Positions 7,347-14,368 are shown, counted from the first letter of the stretch. The stretch: 17,599 bases of DNA from an uncultured Prevotella sp. (GCA_900546605.1 URDV01000014.1:1-17599); one strand, 5' to 3'. Program-made: numbers and translations. Notes: generated by a model from the sequence alone, not told the origin.

Positions 7347-8264
7347 ATGAAAAAGGAAATGAAAATTGCCCTCACCGCTGTAGTAGCGTTGGTCCTACTT
7401 TTTATAGGACTCAATTTCTTGAAGGGCGTTAATGTGTTCAGATCAACTAATACATATTATGTAAAGTTCAAAGATGTAGCTGGATTGGCTGTATCGAATG
7501 CTGTGTATGCTAATGGTTACCCCGTGGGCATTGTACGCACCATTGATTATGATTATAGTCGTGGCGAATATGTAGTAGTGGGCATTGAACTGGATGATGA
7601 AATGCGGGTGCCTAAGCAAACACATGCCGAGCTTGAGGCTGAACTGATGGGGGGTGTTAAAATGGCGTTGGTGTTAGGTCCTAACCCAACAAATAATTTA
7701 GAGCCTGGCGACACCATTCAGGGCTCTATGCATGAGGGAGCAATGGAAAGGGTAACGGCTATGGTGCCACAAATTGAAAAGATGCTGCCCAAACTTGATT
7801 CAATCATGAACAACCTTAACCGCTTAACTGGTGACCCTGCGCTTGCTGGCACTTTGCATAATGCACAAGCTATCACTGAAAACTTAAAGCAGACTTCGGT
7901 AAAGTTGAATGCAATGATGCAAACTGACATACCGCAAATGGTAGGACACTTGAACCGCACCAGTGCCAATGCTGAAAAACTGACAGGTAAATTGGCTGCG
8001 CTCGATGTGCAAACTACGCTGAATAGTGTGAATGAAACGTTGGCCAGTGCACATAACCTGTCCAATAAATTGGGCGATATGTCTAATTCGCTTGATGCTA
8101 AACTGAAGAGTAAGGATAATACGTTAGGATTATTCTTGAATGATCGTGGTGTATATGACAAATTGAATTCAACACTGAGTAATGCTGATTCGCTGATGAT
8201 TGACCTAAAGGCACACCCCAAGCGTTACGTACACTTTTCAGTGTTTGGAAAAAAAGATAAATAA
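7347..8264 (+). CDS. MCE/MlaD family lipid-transport protein
   Basis: This 305-residue protein has one N-terminal membrane helix (about 7-25) and an MCE/MlaD domain (about 36-115), including YYVKFKDVAGLAVSNAVYAN and the ELMGGVKMALVLGPN strand. A long, Asn/Leu/Ser-rich helical region (about 130-290) follows, probably coiled coil. MCE proteins are anchored in the inner membrane, form hexameric rings in the periplasm and bind hydrophobic substrates, usually phospholipids, for traffic between the membranes. The matching MlaE permease and MlaF ATPase genes are not in this window, so the partner transporter must be encoded elsewhere. It follows the amidase in the same direction with a short repeat copy between them. 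The ATG is followed by a typical MKKEMK start. Confidence 0.9.
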   Translation: MKKEMKIALTAVVALVLLFIGLNFLKGVNVFRSTNTYYVKFKDVAGLAVSNAVYANGYPVGIVRTIDYDYSRGEYVVVGIELDDEMRVPKQTHAELEAELMGGVKMALVLGPNPTNNLEPGDTIQGSMHEGAMERVTAMVPQIEKMLPKLDSIMNNLNRLTGDPALAGTLHNAQAITENLKQTSVKLNAMMQTDIPQMVGHLNRTSANAEKLTGKLAALDVQTTLNSVNETLASAHNLSNKLGDMSNSLDAKLKSKDNTLGLFLNDRGVYDKLNSTLSNADSLMIDLKAHPKRYVHFSVFGKKDK

Positions 8265-8316
8265 TAAGTAGGTGGTCAGAATGCTTTTGTGTATTTTTGA
8301 TCACCTATTTAGTTTT
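8265..8316 (+). terminator. Hairpin terminator after MCE gene
   Basis: Immediately after the stop, TAAGTAGGTGGTCA (8265-8278) pairs with TGATCACCTATTTA (8298-8311). Fourteen pairs form, two of them G-U, with a loop of about 19 nt and then GTTTTT. This fits a rho-independent terminator. The loop also holds TATTTTTG (8292-8299), which matches the -7 consensus and could serve the next gene at 8334, so this hairpin may be both terminator and promoter. Confidence 0.6.
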
Positions 8317-8333
8317 TCAATACTACATAACCC

Positions 8334-8639
8334 ATGTATCAAAAGTTTATTATCAATCAAGATGGTGTGTTGAAGTTTGGCCACGTATATTTGCATCGTG
8401 AGTTACTTGGCCCAGGTGAAACGTGTCCATATGGTGGCGGTGTATGGAAGGTTGATGAGGCACGACATGCTATTTTGCTCTTTGGACGCTCATTTGATTT
8501 TGGACAACCCGACTTTTATAAACTTCGTAGCATTGATTGGAGTGGGATAGGCGGTAAACCCGTATCACTTATTTATCAGCCACGTTGGCCGAGTGATGAA
8601 ATTGAGGTGCCCATTATGGTGAACACCTACTTAACATAG
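8334..8639 (+). CDS. Conserved-looking small protein, function unknown
   Basis: This 101-residue soluble protein has no signal peptide, membrane helix or motif I can name. The N-terminal segment FIINQDGVLKFGHVYLHREL, followed by GGGVWKVDEARHAILLFGRS and DFGQPDFYKL, vaguely recalls small uncharacterised Bacteroidetes proteins of similar length. That is memory, not a search. It is rich in aromatic residues and has a single cysteine (C31). The ATG at 8334 is the only plausible start. It is 24 bp ahead of a yecH-like gene in the same direction, so the two are probably co-transcribed, but this gives no firm clue to function. Codon use looks like its neighbours. Confidence 0.7.
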   Translation: MYQKFIINQDGVLKFGHVYLHRELLGPGETCPYGGGVWKVDEARHAILLFGRSFDFGQPDFYKLRSIDWSGIGGKPVSLIYQPRWPSDEIEVPIMVNTYLT

Positions 8640-8663
8640 CGTAAAATTAAATTGCAATATATT

Positions 8664-8906
8664 ATGACACACGGACATGAGGTACTTCAGATGATGAAAG
8701 GAAATCATTATGCCACCCAGCAAGCTTTGGTGGATGCCATAGTTAGTAAGTTTGGGGCTGATGAACGCTTTTACACTTGTTCGGCTCAAGGCATGACTGC
8801 TGCAGAGCTAGTTGACTTTTTGGCAGCGAAGGGTAAGTTTAAGCCCTGCGAAAATGATACGACTGATTTCACTGTTGATGCTACAAAAATTTGCAATCAT
8901 CAGTAA
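8664..8906 (+). CDS. yecH: YecH-like (DUF2492) putative metal-binding protein
   Basis: This 80-residue cytosolic protein closely resembles E. coli YecH across its length: THGHEVLQMM at the start, FYTCSAQGMTAAELVDFLAA in the middle, and a KICNH ending. Conserved candidate metal ligands are H3, H5, C39, C77 and H79. The family is annotated as probable metal-binding, with no established biochemical role. I use the ATG at 8664. A TTG four codons upstream is in frame but gives no match to the family start. A strong palindrome lies directly downstream, between this gene and the convergent gene. Linkage to the small unknown gene 24 bp upstream suggests an operon, but the function cannot be inferred. 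Confidence 0.88.
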   Translation: MTHGHEVLQMMKGNHYATQQALVDAIVSKFGADERFYTCSAQGMTAAELVDFLAAKGKFKPCENDTTDFTVDATKICNHQ

Positions 8907-8914
8907 TGCATATA

Positions 8915-8992
8915 CTATACAAAGCGGAACTTCAACCGAATGGGGATAAGCTATCACACTTTACCATTCAGTTGAAGTTCCGCTTTGTTGTG
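8915..8992. terminator. Long hairpin between convergent genes
   Basis: A perfect 18-bp inverted repeat (8919-8936 with 8971-8988, beginning ACAAAGCGGAACTTCAAC) continues inward, after one mismatch, with six more pairs (GAATGG 8938-8943 with CCATTC 8964-8969) around a 20-nt loop. Outside it, a 3x3 internal loop is followed by further pairs. It sits 12 bp after yecH and 16 bp before the end of the DUF4359-like gene on the other strand. The likely role is a bidirectional terminator or mRNA 3'-end stabiliser, although a long U-tract is missing on both sides. Confidence 0.6.
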
Positions 8993-9004
8993 TATGTTCG
9001 TATG

Positions 9005-9373
9005 CTACTTAGTTTCGTCAGTAACCAAGTCTTGTAGCTTCTTGTCTAATCGTTCGTTGCTACTGAGAACATAAACGTGCCCCAGTATGCCTACCGATAT
9101 AACACTACTTTTTCCTTTCCACTCAAATCGGCCTATAGAGCATACTGTGTAGTTATCTACTATTATTAAATTGACTGCAGCCGGCACGATGATGGATTTA
9201 ATGAATGGTGAAAAAGCATCAGCACCATTCGATTGGAGAGATTGGCTCATGGCACTTGCCACCTCGCTACGAATGGCTTCGCGGTGGTCGTCAGCTTTGG
9301 GACAAGTAATTGTAAGAGCCAATAGCACTACAATGAGCAGGGCAAGCGAAATAAGTAATTTTTTGTGTTTCAT
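9005..9373 (-). CDS. DUF4359-like membrane-anchored small protein
   Basis: This 122-residue protein has an N-terminal hydrophobic helix (about residues 5-23), then a short acidic/basic segment (KADDHREAI) and a beta-rich C-terminal half. The pattern NLIIVDNYTVCSIGRFEWKG followed by SVGILGHVYVL matches what I recall of DUF4359 proteins of Bacteroidetes, which usually end in a similar VSFGILGHV strand. The family has no assigned role. The protein is probably anchored in the inner membrane with its C-terminus in the periplasm. I chose the ATG at 9371-9373; a TTG ten codons upstream would place charged residues before the helix. It lies 57 bp downstream of the barrel gene on the same strand, so the two may form a small envelope operon. 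It converges on yecH across a strong hairpin. Confidence 0.7.
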   Translation of the reverse strand: MKHKKLLISLALLIVVLLALTITCPKADDHREAIRSEVASAMSQSLQSNGADAFSPFIKSIIVPAAVNLIIVDNYTVCSIGRFEWKGKSSVISVGILGHVYVLSSNERLDKKLQDLVTDETK

Positions 9374-9430
9374 TGTTTTGTTTATGCCGAGTTTCTCCAC
9401 CAAAACAAATTTTGAAGGGGCGTTAGAGGC

Positions 9431-9916
9431 TTAGAAGCGATAAGTAAGTGTTAAACCAATGTTGCGAAAACCTCTGTCGATGATGGCATCGCCATGTCCT
9501 AAGTTGAAAGCTACCATCGGACGATAGTCGAGTCCAAGGGTAAAGGGAACATCCTTCAGCGTAAAGCCAAAGCCAATGGTTCCTACAGGACCAATGAACA
9601 TGCCATCGTAGTCGTCATGTTCATAATGGCCAATACCTCCACCAAAACCACCCCAAAACTTCCAAGTGGCAAAGCGAGGTGTCCATTGTGGCCACTGTTT
9701 AAAGTTCCAATTATAAACGGCTTGCATAGCAAAACCATCAGAAAGGTTGAAAACCCCCGCAGTAACATCTAAAAAGTTGCGCTTGCTAAAGTGGTATTGG
9801 TATTCAAGGTCAATAGTTGAACCACCAAAGTGTGCGCCAATGGCATGAGGCGTTTTTTGTGCTTGTGCATTTATGGCACCCAAGGCTATGATAAGGGCAA
9901 ATAACAATTTCTTCAT
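9431..9916 (-). CDS. Small outer-membrane beta-barrel protein
   Basis: This 161-residue protein has a signal peptide (MKKLLFALIIALGAINAQAQ) and then about 140 residues of alternating hydrophobic and polar strands with many Gly and aromatic residues, ending in LTLTYRF. The terminal Phe is the usual outer-membrane assembly signal, and the size fits an eight-stranded barrel. It is Gly/His/Asp-rich in the middle (FGGGIGHYEHDDYDG), perhaps a surface loop. No specific family or ligand is recognisable. The start used is the ATG at 9914-9916; the TTG two codons upstream is less likely. It is divergent from a tetR gene with a shared 233-bp control region containing repeated ACATAAA-type sites, so repression by that regulator is plausible but inferred. 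Confidence 0.75.
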   Translation of the reverse strand: MKKLLFALIIALGAINAQAQKTPHAIGAHFGGSTIDLEYQYHFSKRNFLDVTAGVFNLSDGFAMQAVYNWNFKQWPQWTPRFATWKFWGGFGGGIGHYEHDDYDGMFIGPVGTIGFGFTLKDVPFTLGLDYRPMVAFNLGHGDAIIDRGFRNIGLTLTYRF

Positions 9917-9984
9917 AATCAACGTGTTGTTTTAATGGGGTTTGTAAAGTGTCCTTAATGCAAATTTATCACATTGTAATAATG

Positions 9985-9992
9985 CAAATGTA
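9985..9992 (-). promoter_or_regulatory. Candidate -7 box for barrel gene
   Basis: On the minus strand it reads TACATTTG, which fits TAnnTTTG. A weak -33 (TATG, one mismatch) lies 18 bp upstream and overlaps the ACATAAA site at 10010-10016. A second match, TAAATTTG (9961-9968), is closer to the gene, so the actual promoter is uncertain. Confidence 0.35.
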
Positions 9993-10009
9993 ATGGATAA
10001 TACTTAAAA

Positions 10010-10077
10010 ACATAAATGATAGGATACATTATTTTTAGCATTTATGCTTTAAAACATAAAACAAAATGTGTTTATGT
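10010..10077. promoter_or_regulatory. ACATAAA/TTTATGT cluster, candidate TetR operators
   Basis: The tetR-barrel gap carries ACATAAA at 10010-10016 and 10054-10060, and TTTATGT at 10071-10077, plus a half site TTTATG at 10041-10046. These form inverted pairs: TTTATG-N8-CATAAA (10041-10060) and ACATAAA-N10-TTTATGT (10054-10077). Palindromic sites between a tetR gene and its divergent neighbour are the classic arrangement for autoregulation. The region is very AT-rich, so chance contributes. Confidence 0.4.
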
Positions 10078-10117
10078 AATATATAGTGTAAAACTATGAA
10101 GCAATAAAAAGTTTTTG

Positions 10118-10125
10118 TACATTTG
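10118..10125 (+). promoter_or_regulatory. Candidate -7 box for tetR
   Basis: TACATTTG matches TAnnTTTG, with TATG (one mismatch to TTTG) ending 19 bp upstream. It would start transcription close to the ATG at 10150, giving a leader of about 20 nt. Confidence 0.5.
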
Positions 10126-10149
10126 CATTTGTAATCAAACCACCGAGAT

Positions 10150-10785
10150 ATGTCAACCCCTTTGAAACCAATACAGCAGCGCCAGGATGTGCGTGAAAAT
10201 ATTATAGAACAGGCTTCAACTCTGTTTCACCAACGTGGTATACGCAATGTAACAATGGATGATATTGCGCATGCTATGACCATGTCAAAACGCACTCTCT
10301 ACCAAATATTTACTGACAAGGAGCAATTGCTGCTGGCTTGTGTTGAAAATCATGAGCATGAAATGCAGCAAACCTTGGAGCAAATATTTCATAACACTGA
10401 TAATGTGTTGAGCTTTTTGCTAAGGGTGTTTGGGAGTAAAATGAAGGAATTAGATGAGGTGCAGTCAGCCTTTTATGCCGACATTCACAAGTTTCCTAAA
10501 GTGGTGGCACACATCAAGGCACATCAAAAGGCACAAGAGGATGAGTCGGTGGAGTTTTTGAATAAAGGTATTGAACAAGGTATGTTTCGCTCTGATGTAA
10601 ACTTTCGCATTGTGGCACGTCAATTGGCTGCTAACTTTGACAGCGTAGTGCATAATGGTTTGGTGAATGAGTATTCGCAGCGTGAAATCTTCGTTAATAC
10701 TGTAATACCTTACATTCGTGGATGTGCTACTTTAAAGGGTATTGAAATGATTGATGCTTTTTTAGATGCTGAAATGAACGAATAG
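10150..10785 (+). CDS. TetR/AcrR family transcriptional regulator
   Basis: This 211-residue regulator has an N-terminal helix-turn-helix (about residues 14-62), clear from ENIIEQASTLFHQRGIRNVT, MDDIAHAM and SKRTLYQIFTDKEQLL. The C-terminal ligand/dimer domain is all-helical and not assignable to a subfamily. Members usually repress a transport or lipid gene and release DNA when a small molecule binds. No efflux operon follows here, unlike many Bacteroidetes tetR genes, and the only near partner is the divergent barrel gene. Palindromic ACATAAA/TTTATGT sites lie in the shared gap. The ATG has a -7 box close upstream. Ligand and targets cannot be told from sequence. Confidence 0.9.
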   Translation: MSTPLKPIQQRQDVRENIIEQASTLFHQRGIRNVTMDDIAHAMTMSKRTLYQIFTDKEQLLLACVENHEHEMQQTLEQIFHNTDNVLSFLLRVFGSKMKELDEVQSAFYADIHKFPKVVAHIKAHQKAQEDESVEFLNKGIEQGMFRSDVNFRIVARQLAANFDSVVHNGLVNEYSQREIFVNTVIPYIRGCATLKGIEMIDAFLDAEMNE

Positions 10786-10835
10786 GTTGGGGCTCTTCAT
10801 TTGAATTTACCTAAAATACTGCTCAAAAAACAAAA

Positions 10836-10887
10836 ATAGGGCATATTGTTTATTCCTTTTGCATGGGGAGTAATCAATATGCCCTAT
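10836..10887 (-). terminator. Terminator of flavin reductase gene (convergent with tetR)
   Basis: A perfect 13-bp inverted repeat, ATAGGGCATATTG (10836-10848) with 10875-10887, is extended inward by seven further pairs (10850-10856 with 10867-10873, one G-U) around a 10-nt loop. On the minus strand the hairpin is followed by TATTTTTGTTTTTT, a strong U-tract, so it ends the minus-strand gene. It may also slow transcripts from tetR. Confidence 0.8.
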
Positions 10888-10918
10888 GAACGTTTAAGTT
10901 CAAATGTAAGGTAAGTGC

Positions 10919-11437
10919 TTACTTTACATATACTTTTTCAATTTCAACAATATACATGGTGTGTAGCGAACCGCCAGGTTGATCATTATACCAGCGAGTT
11001 AATGCTTCTTTATCAAGAAAATCTTCAGGTTTGAATGCAGAACGGAACATTTTGCGACCTTCAATGGTGAGTCGTGCTTGTTCATAGGTGATGGCACCAT
11101 GTGCTGTTTCAATAGATTGAAGTCCCGTCTCTTTCACTTTGTCATAGTCGCGTCCCGATTTAGAACCGCAGAAATTATATATTTTGCGAGCGGCTTCGTC
11201 GTTCCCTAAAAATGAAAGGGTTAGATGTTCGTTTTGCTCAATGAGTGGGTAAGTGTAGCGTTCAGGACGAATGAATATAAAGGCCACAGGCTTGTTCCAT
11301 AGCCAACCGATGCCACCCCATGAGGCTGTCATCATGTTAAAGTTGTCTTTGGTGCCAGCTGTAACAAGCATCCACTCTTTACCTATTAGTTCAAAAGCGT
11401 TTTCATGCGCTAGTGTCTCAATTGTAACTTCCTTCAT
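10919..11437 (-). CDS. Flavin reductase-like FMN-binding split-barrel protein
   Basis: This 172-residue cytosolic protein resembles the flavin reductase/FMN-binding family. The characteristic segment is near the N-terminus: WMLVTAGTKDNFNMMTASWG, then GWLWNKPVAFIFIRPERYTY and LTLSFLG. These proteins bind FMN and reduce flavin or act as small oxidoreductases, but this subgroup, common in anaerobic Bacteroidetes, has no fixed substrate. The C-terminal part (EGRKMFRSAFKPEDFLDKE, then the HTMYIVEIEKVYV strand) is typical of the group. Length and ATG start are normal. It stands alone between alaS, upstream on the same strand, and convergent tetR. Its leader contains a strong hairpin and a -7 candidate, and a good terminator follows. 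Confidence 0.85.
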   Translation of the reverse strand: MKEVTIETLAHENAFELIGKEWMLVTAGTKDNFNMMTASWGGIGWLWNKPVAFIFIRPERYTYPLIEQNEHLTLSFLGNDEAARKIYNFCGSKSGRDYDKVKETGLQSIETAHGAITYEQARLTIEGRKMFRSAFKPEDFLDKEALTRWYNDQPGGSLHTMYIVEIEKVYVK

Positions 11438-11474
11438 TGTTGCTATTATTTGATGGGCTGAATGTTAATAATAA

Positions 11475-11527
11475 TTATGAGGTTATAGCGTTGTCACTAA
11501 GCAGGCGACAACATTATAACCTCATAA
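11475..11527 (-). promoter_or_regulatory. Hairpin in leader of flavin reductase gene
   Basis: Arms TTATGAGGTTATA (11475-11487) and its complement (11515-11527) form 13 perfect pairs. After a two-base interruption, GTTGTC (11490-11495) pairs with GACAAC (11507-11512) around an 11-nt loop. It ends 37 bp before the flavin reductase ATG and would lie in its 5' untranslated RNA if transcription starts near 11540. It does not match a riboswitch I know. It could instead be a second terminator behind alaS. Confidence 0.5.
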
Positions 11528-11544
11528 AGTTAAGGGTAATATTA

Positions 11545-11552
11545 CAAAAATA
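11545..11552 (-). promoter_or_regulatory. Candidate -7 box for flavin reductase gene
   Basis: The minus strand reads TATTTTTG, matching TAnnTTTG, about 110 bp ahead of the start codon and right behind the alaS terminator hairpin. No clear -33 is visible. Confidence 0.4.
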
Positions 11553-11558
11553 TTTGTT

Positions 11559-11611
11559 GAAGAGTTGTGTTGACTCAGGGTAGCTTGTGGCTATTGTGGA
11601 CAACACTCTTC
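11559..11611 (-). terminator. Likely alaS terminator hairpin
   Basis: On the minus strand GAAGAGTGTTG pairs with CAAC and ACTCTTC, with a 3-nt bulge, and a T-rich stretch (AACAAATATTTTTG) follows. It lies 37 bp after the alaS stop. The bulge and the long loop make it weaker than the other terminators here. Confidence 0.5.
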
Positions 11612-11647
11612 ATTGTGTGTCGATTTTAATTTAGGCTCAAGATGTGT

Positions 11648-14275
11648 TTAAGCAAATGCTATTTCTATGACTTTCTTTACAGCATCCTCAAGTCCTGCAG
11701 CATCCTTACCACCTGCTGTAGCAAAGTGGGGGGCACCACCGCCACCACCCTTGATGAGTTTGGCAGCTTCGCGCACCATTTGTCCCGCGTTGAGCTTGCG
11801 GCTTTCAACCAAGTTCTTGCTAATCATAACTGTGAGCAAGGGCTTGCCTTCATGTGTTGAACCAAATACACACAAAGTGTCGTTGGGCAAGGTGTTAGCT
11901 ATTTGGAAAGCGAGGTCTTTTACAGCGTTAGGCTCAATAGCAGTAGGAATAACAGACTTAATGAGTTTAACACCATCCTTCTCTTCAGCGTTAGCTACGA
12001 GTTTGTCGCGCAAGGTGTTGAGTTGTTCCTTTACATAACCTTCAACTTGCTTTTTCAATCCATCGTTTTCTTCAATGGTCTTTTTGATAACGGCCGTAAG
12101 GTCCTTGGCATTGTTGAAGAACGACTTGAGGTTGGTGAGCATATCTTGTTGTGCGTAAACACTCTCTTCAGCAGCTTCGCTCGTGATGGCCTCGATGCGT
12201 CGTACGCCTGCAGCTACGCTGCTCTCGCTAACGATGCGGAACAAACCAATGCGGCCTGTGCTCTTAACGTGACATCCACCACAGAATTCAACACTCTTGC
12301 CAAACTGAACCACACGTACTTTATCGCCATACTTCTCGCCAAAGAGGGCAATGGCACCCAGCTTCTTAGCCTCTTCCATAGGAACATTGCGGTGGTCTTG
12401 CAAGGGAATATCTTCGCGTATGCGACGATTAACAATGCGTTCAACTTGGCGCAATTCCTCAGGAGTAACCTTTTGGAAGTGTGAAAAGTCAAAGCGTAAG
12501 TAGTCGGGAGTACAGAGTGAACCCTTTTGCTCTACATGGGTGCCGAGCACCTCGCGCAAGGCTTGGTCGAGCAGGTGGGTGGCAGAGTGATTGGCTTCAC
12601 TACCGCGACGCAGTTTCTCGTTCACAACAGCGTGGAAGGTAGCTTCAGGGTGTGCGGGCAACTTCTTAGTTAAGTGAATAGGCAAGTTATTTTCGCGCTT
12701 TGTGTCAAAAATCTCCACCTTGTCATCACCATCCATCAGTACACCTTGGTCACCTACTTGGCCACCCATTTCAGCGTAGAAGGGAGTTTGGTCGAGCACC
12801 AATTCATAGTAAGTTTGCTTCTTTTGCTGTACGCGGCGATAACGCAGAATGTGACAATCGCATTCAGTTAAGTCCCAACCTAAGAATTGTGTTTCGCCTT
12901 CGTTCAAAACAACCCAATCGTCAGTTTCAACAGCAGCTGCATTACGTGCACGTTCCTTTTGCTTTTGCATTTCGGTGTCGAAACCAGCTTCGTCAACTTC
13001 AAGGCCATTTTCGTGACAAATGAGTTCGGTTAAGTCAAGTGGGAAACCATAAGTATCGAACAAGGTAAAGGCTTTTTCGCCCTCAACCACGTTTTTACCC
13101 TCTTTCTTGGTTTGAGCAATAACCCCCTCAAGCATGTTGATACCTGTTGAGAGAGTGCGAAGGAAGCTTTCTTCCTCCTCTTGCATTACGCGGCCAATAA
13201 GTACTTGCTGAGCTTTGAGTTCGGGATAAGCATCCCCCATTTCGTGTACCAAAGTAGGCACAAGCTTGCAAAGGAAAGCTTCGCGTTGTCCTAAGAAGGT
13301 ATAAGCGTAACGCACAGCGCGGCGCAAAATGCGGCGTATAACGTAACCTGCTTTAGCATTTGAGGGCAACTGACCATCGGCAATAGAGAATGAAATGGCA
13401 CGCAAGTGGTCGGCAATAACGCGCATGGCTACATCAATTTTCTCTTCTTTGCCATATTCAAAGCCCGAAAGCTCAGCTATTTTCTTAATGATGGGTTGGA
13501 AAATGTCGGTGTCATAGTTTGAGTTCTTGCCTTGAATGGCACGTACCAAACGCTCAAATCCCATACCCGTATCAATTACGTTCATGCCTAATGGCACGAG
13601 TGAACCATTGGCTTTACGCTCAAATTGCATGAACACAATATTCCAAATTTCGATTACTTGGGGGTCATCTTTATTGACCAATTCGCGTCCTGGAACTTTA
13701 GCTTTCTCTTCAGCTGTACGGCTGTCGAGGTGAATTTCAGAACAAGGACCGCAGGGACCTGTGTCGCCCATTTCCCAAAAGTTGTCGTGCTTGTTACCAT
13801 TAATAATGTGGTCGGCAGGCACATGCTTTGCCCAATATGATGCGGCTTCTTCATCGCGCTTTAGGCCTTCCTCTTCAGAACCTTCGAACACGGTTACATA
13901 AAGGTCTGCAGGGTTTAGGTGCAAAACATCAACGAGATACTCCCATGCATAGTCAATGGCGCCCTCTTTAAAATAGTCGCCAAAGCTCCAGTTGCCCAAC
14001 ATCTCGAACATGGTGTGGTGGTAGGTGTCGTGACCTACTTCCTCCAAGTCGTTGTGCTTACCGCTTACACGCAAGCACTTTTGTGAGTCTGCGCGTCGGC
14101 GTGGCTCAGGGTCGCGTTGCCCGAGTATGATGTCCTTCCACTGGTTCATACCAGCGTTGGTGAACATGAGCGTAGGGTCGTCCTTTATTACCATCGGGGC
14201 TGATGGCACGATGGTATGTCCTTTTGACTCAAAAAATTTTTTATATGAGTCGCGGATTTCGTTAGCTGTCATCAT
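11648..14275 (-). CDS. alaS: Alanyl-tRNA synthetase
   Basis: This is a complete AlaRS of about 875 residues that charges tRNA-Ala. The N-terminal class II catalytic core begins MMTANEIRDSYKKFFESKGH and includes PTLMFTNAGMNQWKD, the DPEPRR and CLRVSGKHNDLEEVG stretches, and GDTGPCGPCSEIH. The editing domain follows, with the metal-binding HxxxH (NHSATHLLDQ) and CGGCH. The protein ends with the DHHA1-type C-Ala region (GGGGGAPHFATAGGKDAAGLE). The frame is open 25 codons further to a TTG, but the family start is the ATG pair at 14270-14275; either Met is possible. It has its own excellent promoter (14309-14339). It lies between the phosphate locus and the flavin reductase on the same strand, but is probably its own transcript. 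Confidence 0.97.
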   Translation of the reverse strand: MMTANEIRDSYKKFFESKGHTIVPSAPMVIKDDPTLMFTNAGMNQWKDIILGQRDPEPRRRADSQKCLRVSGKHNDLEEVGHDTYHHTMFEMLGNWSFGDYFKEGAIDYAWEYLVDVLHLNPADLYVTVFEGSEEEGLKRDEEAASYWAKHVPADHIINGNKHDNFWEMGDTGPCGPCSEIHLDSRTAEEKAKVPGRELVNKDDPQVIEIWNIVFMQFERKANGSLVPLGMNVIDTGMGFERLVRAIQGKNSNYDTDIFQPIIKKIAELSGFEYGKEEKIDVAMRVIADHLRAISFSIADGQLPSNAKAGYVIRRILRRAVRYAYTFLGQREAFLCKLVPTLVHEMGDAYPELKAQQVLIGRVMQEEEESFLRTLSTGINMLEGVIAQTKKEGKNVVEGEKAFTLFDTYGFPLDLTELICHENGLEVDEAGFDTEMQKQKERARNAAAVETDDWVVLNEGETQFLGWDLTECDCHILRYRRVQQKKQTYYELVLDQTPFYAEMGGQVGDQGVLMDGDDKVEIFDTKRENNLPIHLTKKLPAHPEATFHAVVNEKLRRGSEANHSATHLLDQALREVLGTHVEQKGSLCTPDYLRFDFSHFQKVTPEELRQVERIVNRRIREDIPLQDHRNVPMEEAKKLGAIALFGEKYGDKVRVVQFGKSVEFCGGCHVKSTGRIGLFRIVSESSVAAGVRRIEAITSEAAEESVYAQQDMLTNLKSFFNNAKDLTAVIKKTIEENDGLKKQVEGYVKEQLNTLRDKLVANAEEKDGVKLIKSVIPTAIEPNAVKDLAFQIANTLPNDTLCVFGSTHEGKPLLTVMISKNLVESRKLNAGQMVREAAKLIKGGGGGAPHFATAGGKDAAGLEDAVKKVIEIAFA

Positions 14276-14308
14276 ATTATATAATGTGTTGTTTTTTTGA
14301 TTTGTTTG

Positions 14309-14339
14309 CAAAGGTACTGCAAGGTGATTGAAGAACAAA
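14309..14339 (-). promoter_or_regulatory. alaS promoter (-33/-7)
   Basis: On the minus strand TTTG (14336-14339) is followed, after exactly 19 bp, by TACCTTTG (14309-14316), a full match to the Bacteroidetes vegetative TTTG-N19-TAnnTTTG promoter. Transcription should start near 14302, about 27 nt before the ATG. The -33 element overlaps the base of the hairpin at 14339-14368. Confidence 0.75.
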
Positions 14340-14368
14340 GCACAAAGCAAAGAATTTTGCTTTGTGCT
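14339..14368 (-). terminator. Hairpin upstream of alaS promoter
   Basis: A perfect 13-bp inverted repeat, AGCACAAAGCAAA and its complement, encloses a 4-nt loop. On the minus strand TTTGTTCTT follows, so it may stop read-through from the porin gene before alaS. It lies upstream of the predicted alaS start site, so it is probably not part of the alaS leader. A DNA-level operator role is possible. Confidence 0.5.

Noticed and set aside
7718..8221. 167-codon open frame on the minus strand
   Set aside because: It is antisense to the MCE gene's helical region. It is Ser/Leu/Ala-rich as expected from reading a biased gene backwards.
11475..11527. FMN riboswitch before the flavin reductase gene
   Set aside because: Only a simple hairpin is visible. 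The multi-helix junction and conserved loops of the FMN element are not seen.
11903..12484. 193-codon open frame on the plus strand
   Set aside because: It is wholly antisense to the conserved editing and C-terminal part of alaS, with no domain or signal. It is a shadow of the real gene.
14276..14350. N-terminal extension of alaS from a TTG
   Set aside because: The extra 25 codons do not belong to AlaRS and cross the mapped-by-eye promoter. The family start is the ATG pair at 14270-14275.
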